Assembly (NCBI GenBank): GCA_025964695.1
Contig: JAOPYK010000143.1
Coordinates: forward strand, 48,512 to 112,511
DNA: 64,000 nucleotides
Direction of reading: 5' to 3'
DNA from: Streptosporangiaceae bacterium
GTDB lineage: Bacteria; Actinomycetota; Actinomycetes; Streptosporangiales; Streptosporangiaceae
Shown here piece by piece: positions 61,341-64,000 of this stretch. Below the pieces are notes generated by a model that saw nothing but the letters and a program-made list of their open reading frames with translations, was not told where the DNA came from and made no database searches. The translations under genes and the position numbers were made by a program. Every line of letters begins with the position of its first letter. Within the stretch, counting starts at the first letter, position 1.

Positions 61341-62096
61341 ATGGACATCAGCGTCTCGGGCAAGGTCATCCTGGTCACCGGCGCGGGCCGCGGAATCGGC
61401 CGGAGCCTGGCCGCCGGATTGGCCGCCGAAGGCGCGCGTACTGCGGTCCTGACCCGTCGGAGAGAGGAAGGAGAGCAACTCGCCGAGGAGATCGGCCGGC
61501 TGTCCGGGGCGGGACCGGTGTTCCCGGTCGTCGCGGACGTCAGCGACGAGGATGCGGTCGCGGCCGCCGTGGCACGCATCGACCGGCAGTGGGGCCGCAT
61601 CGACGCGCTCGTGCACAACGCGGGCTGGATGCCTCCGGCCACTCCTGTCCTGGACACCGACGTCACCCGCCTGCGCGCCGTTCTGGAGACGAACCTGGTC
61701 GGCTCGTTCCTGGTCACCAAACACGTGGCCCCGGTCATGATCCGCGGGGGCGGCGGCCGGATCGTCTACATCTCCAGCATGATCGGCGTACAGGCGAATC
61801 CGGGCCTGGCCGGGTACGGGGCGAGCAAAGCAGGCGTGAACATCCTGAGCAACGTCGTGCACCGGGAACTGGCGGATCAGGGCGTGCGCACCGCCGCCCT
61901 GGCTCCGGGCTTGACCGACACCCCCGGGATGCGCGCCTCCGTAGGGGACGAGTACATCGCCAAGGTGGCGTCGGCCTATCCCGGCGGACGGATCGGTCAG
62001 CCCGAGGACGTCCTCGCATTGACCGTCTTCCTGTGCAGCGACGCCGCCCAGCACATCTCCGGAACGCTCCTCCCGGTCCGCCCGATCACGGGGTAG
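61341..62096 (+). CDS. Short-chain dehydrogenase/reductase
   Basis: A 251-aa classical SDR. Cofactor motif VTGAGRGIGRSLAAGLAAEGA, with Arg residues after strand 2 (LTRRREEG) suggesting NADP(H); HNAGWMPPATP, Ser in VYISSMIG, and YGASK catalytic pair. The C-terminus (GTLLPVRPITG) departs from the usual VDGG. ATG 61341 follows CAAGGA. Divergent from the XRE/MmyB regulator, its likely controller; substrate unknown. Confidence 0.9.
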   Translation: MDISVSGKVILVTGAGRGIGRSLAAGLAAEGARTAVLTRRREEGEQLAEEIGRLSGAGPVFPVVADVSDEDAVAAAVARIDRQWGRIDALVHNAGWMPPATPVLDTDVTRLRAVLETNLVGSFLVTKHVAPVMIRGGGGRIVYISSMIGVQANPGLAGYGASKAGVNILSNVVHRELADQGVRTAALAPGLTDTPGMRASVGDEYIAKVASAYPGGRIGQPEDVLALTVFLCSDAAQHISGTLLPVRPITG

Positions 62097-62296
62097 TGCG
62101 CTGACCGATTGGGTTCCTCAACTTGAGATTTAACCTCCTGGACGTCGCCGACCAGGATTCTGAGCCACCAGCGGATGTTCCCGCAGCGTCGGTGGCGGAG
62201 CCCCCGCCCGCCGCTGACGCCGCACCCACGGTGACCCTTGCCCGCTAGCTGGTCGGCTCAGCCGGCCGGCTCGGGTTCAAGCCGGGGTACGGCCGG

Positions 62297-62620
62297 ATGG
62301 CGCAGGTCGGCAGCCCCTTCGCGGCGATGTACACCGCGACCAAGGCCGCCGACGAGCAGCTCACAAGAAGCTGGGCCGCCGAGTACTGGCCGCGCGGGGT
62401 GCGCGTTAACTCGGTCGCGCCCGGCGTGACCCTCACCCCCGGCAACGAGGCCCACCGCGCGATGCTCGACGCGATGACCGCCGCGACCCCCGCCGGGGTG
62501 GTGATCCAGCCCGACGACATCGCCCAGGCGGTGCTCTACCTCGCCTCCGATGCCGCCGCGATGGTGCACGGCATCACGCTCTACGTGGACGGCGGCATCT
62601 CCGCGACCCGCTTGAACTGA
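62297..62620 (+). pseudogene. 3' fragment of an SDR gene
   Basis: A 107-codon frame holding only the C-terminal half of an SDR: the YTATKAADEQLTRSWA catalytic pair, RGVRVNSVAPGVTLTPG and ITLYVDGGISATRLN. The Rossmann cofactor half is missing: the 200 bases upstream contain stops and no TGxxxGxG motif. It cannot be an active reductase as it stands. It is not a recent copy of the neighbour at 61341, since the two differ strongly. Confidence 0.8.
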
Positions 62621-62842
62621 GCCTCCGCTCCGGCGGCGCCCGACCCCGCACATGCTTGGCCGCCTGCGGATCAGCGGTCACCATCGTCCGACGCGGTAAA
62701 GCTTGCCGTCTCGCCCTTGCGCCGGTGGTAGACGTGCAGCCGGCAGATCAGGCGGATGCATCGGCTCAGGGGTCTATTTCATGCGAATGTGCGGAGTCCG
62801 TCCTGACTGCTCCGCCCGTGAAGCCCTCGATTCAGCTCTGGT

Positions 62843-62887
62843 AAGACTTTAGTCTTGCCCTTTGCTGTGCGCACGACGATCGTGCGC
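62843..62887. terminator. Paired hairpins
   Basis: AAGACT-TT-AGTCTT (62843-62856) and GCGCACGA-CGA-TCGTGCGC (62869-62887), both perfect. They lie just beyond the 3' end of the minus-strand gene at 62910 and may end its transcript. Confidence 0.5.
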
Positions 62888-62909
62888 GGCTCACCTCGTG
62901 CGCTCACTA

Positions 62910-63407
62910 TCAGGCCCGGTGGTAGAGGGTGCTACCCGAATCTCCGGTGACGCTATTCACCTCACTCGTGTCGATGGTTCTTCCATCGGTCGTGAGCCCT
63001 TCGATGACGATGAGATGGCCGGCGGAATTGCTGCCCGAGATCAAGAAGTGCACCGAGTAGGAGTCTGCGGACGCTGCACCGGTGAAGACGTTCATTCCGC
63101 CGCTGCTGTTCGTCAGGCGCAGGACAACCCGGCTGGTCGCGGCGTCGTGCTCGATCAGATCGACGGCGGAACCGCTGCTGTTCCATATCCCGGAGATGTT
63201 CATGTCCCCGGGCCTGTGATGTGAAGTCACCACAGAACGGGTCATGTCGATGAGACTCTCCATCGCCTGGCCCAGGGAATTCGCGGCGCGGAACATGCTC
63301 CCGCCGGCGGGTCTTCCGGCCTTCTCACTCTCCGCTGCGTCAGCGAAATTCTTGAAAGCACCGAATGCCGACTCAAGAAATGACCTCGCATCGTCACGGT
63401 CCACCAT
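62910..63407 (-). CDS. Unrecognised protein
   Basis: A 165-aa soluble protein with no family I recognise. The N-terminal 70 residues look helical and charged (RDDARSFLESAFGAFKNFADAAESEKAG); the rest is rich in Ser, Thr, Gly and Val and looks like a beta-sandwich (GIWNSSGSAVDLIEHD, SRVVLRLTNSSGGMNVFTG, VHFLISGSNSAGHLIVIEGL). No signal peptide. ATG 63407 follows AGGGGG by about 11 bases; GTG 63404 is an alternative. The C-terminal half recalls lectin- or toxin-like sandwiches, but that is impression only. Confidence 0.5.
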   Translation of the reverse strand: MVDRDDARSFLESAFGAFKNFADAAESEKAGRPAGGSMFRAANSLGQAMESLIDMTRSVVTSHHRPGDMNISGIWNSSGSAVDLIEHDAATSRVVLRLTNSSGGMNVFTGAASADSYSVHFLISGSNSAGHLIVIEGLTTDGRTIDTSEVNSVTGDSGSTLYHRA

Positions 63408-64000
63408 GCTCGGATACCCCCTGCCAGGTGCACTGTTACGACCGGCTCAAAAGTATCCGCAGGCGCCTTGCGGGGTCAAGGGAAATTCGGGGGAAACGGC
63501 GCGGCGCCCGGAGACGGCAATAACAGTGGATCTCGTCCTCACTCTCCAGCGCGAGACCACTCGTGGCCTGCTCGAGATCGACGACACCAAGATCGGTCGG
63601 GTCAGGGAACTCAGTGCGTAGAAGGATCGCCGGGTCGTCGGATCGTGGCGGCCTCCGCCGGCAGCTAGATCACGGTCTGCTTCGTGTCACCGGTATCGCT
63701 ACCGGCTGTACGCGTCCGTTGCCGAACCGAGACAATTAATCTGTCATCGGACATATCTGAAGTTTCGCCATTCTCGTGATCGGCTACTGGGTTGCGGGTG
63801 ACGGTGTGTGAGGTTAGCTGGTCGTCAGGGGTTGGCGGGTGGGCGGACCCAGAAGCCAGGCACGGAACGCATAGGCGCGCGTCCCGGCCTACGGCACCCA
63901 GTTGCGGACCGCGAAGAGGCATCAGTCCGGGGCAGACCCTGATGGTGCGCCGAGGCTGACCATGCCTGGCCGTTGCCGTTTCGACCGGGTTGCGAAAACG
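63408..64000. other. Right end without a recognisable gene
   Basis: A short open frame at 63526-63621 (GTG start, 31 codons, VDLVLTLQRETTRGLLEI then IDDTKIGRVRELSA without the repeated I) has weak ribosome-site support. The base composition drops in 63700-63800. No transposase, RNA gene or repeat could be identified. Confidence 0.3.

Noticed and set aside
62260..62290. GGGTTCAAGCC resembling a tRNA T arm (possible attachment site)
   Set aside because: The flanking bases do not pair as a T stem and match none of the three tRNA genes.
63526..63621. 31-codon ORF near the right end
   Set aside because: Weak ribosome site, no recognisable family, too short to support from sequence alone.
58187..64000. 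Integrative element inserted at the tRNA genes
   Set aside because: No integrase, and no direct repeat of a tRNA 3' end was found in the right part of the window.

Overview
The window is high-GC DNA with actinobacterial gene content: GTG, TTG and ATG starts, many 4-base stop/start overlaps, a TIGR03560-type F420-dependent luciferase-like oxidoreductase, MmyB-type regulators, a ceoB/ceoC-type potassium block, and several promoters whose -10 element lies 6-8 bases before the start codon, as on leaderless mRNAs. A filamentous actinomycete, perhaps of the Streptosporangiales, is the best guess; this is inference from gene content, since no rRNA is present. No insertion sequence, phage module or CRISPR array was found.

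1-16.6 kb, potassium and ion homeostasis: the end of a KdpE-type response regulator, an orphan sugar-ABC permease behind a CRP-like site, a remnant of a metal-ABC ATPase next to a Zur-like dyad, a small conserved actinobacterial protein, a CPA1 Na+/H+ antiporter, then KdpD-KdpE and two KimA-like potassium importers flanking two RCK (TrkA/CeoBC) proteins, an OB-fold protein and a DUF3159 membrane protein. A TrmA/RlmD-type RNA methyltransferase closes the block. Its right part matches the gene order I recall for Mycobacterium tuberculosis Rv2689c-Rv2694c. No kdpFABC genes lie inside the window.

16.8-28.8 kb, surface and carbon metabolism: an LPXTG protein, an F420-type oxidoreductase, a GH1 glycosidase followed by a truncated LacI regulator, a three-subunit PaoABC-like molybdenum oxidoreductase preceded by a coupled 39-codon ORF, and a ROK regulator divergent from a sugar ABC importer with a 12-bp tandem repeat before the binding-protein gene.

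28.9-47.3 kb, regulated uptake and efflux: a CitAB/DcuSR-type two-component system divergent from dctA; a GlxA-type AraC regulator; a soluble histidine-kinase core behind a 33-codon membrane ORF; an SDR; xylB-xylA divergent from xylR; a TetR/alcohol dehydrogenase pair with mirror-image promoters; an MFS exporter/TetR pair; and a MarR-DrrA-DrrB-type exporter operon. Perfect or near-perfect inverted repeats lie at several gene junctions as likely terminators.

47.4-57.6 kb: the Hen1-Pnkp RNA repair operon, a kinase-like protein, a zinc-ribbon protein, a large secreted glucose/sorbosone dehydrogenase with PKD-like and discoidin domains, and psd-pssA for phosphatidylethanolamine synthesis.

57.9-64 kb: a tRNA locus with an unusual layout. 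A short leader ORF very rich in Met, Arg and His, followed by attenuator-like hairpins, precedes three atypical tRNA genes whose anticodons read Met (CAT), Arg (GCG) and His (GTG). This match between leader and tRNAs is the most striking unexplained pattern in the window. Beyond it lie an FAD oxidoreductase, an XRE/MmyB regulator divergent from an SDR, a truncated SDR and an unrecognised protein; the last 600 bases hold nothing I can name.
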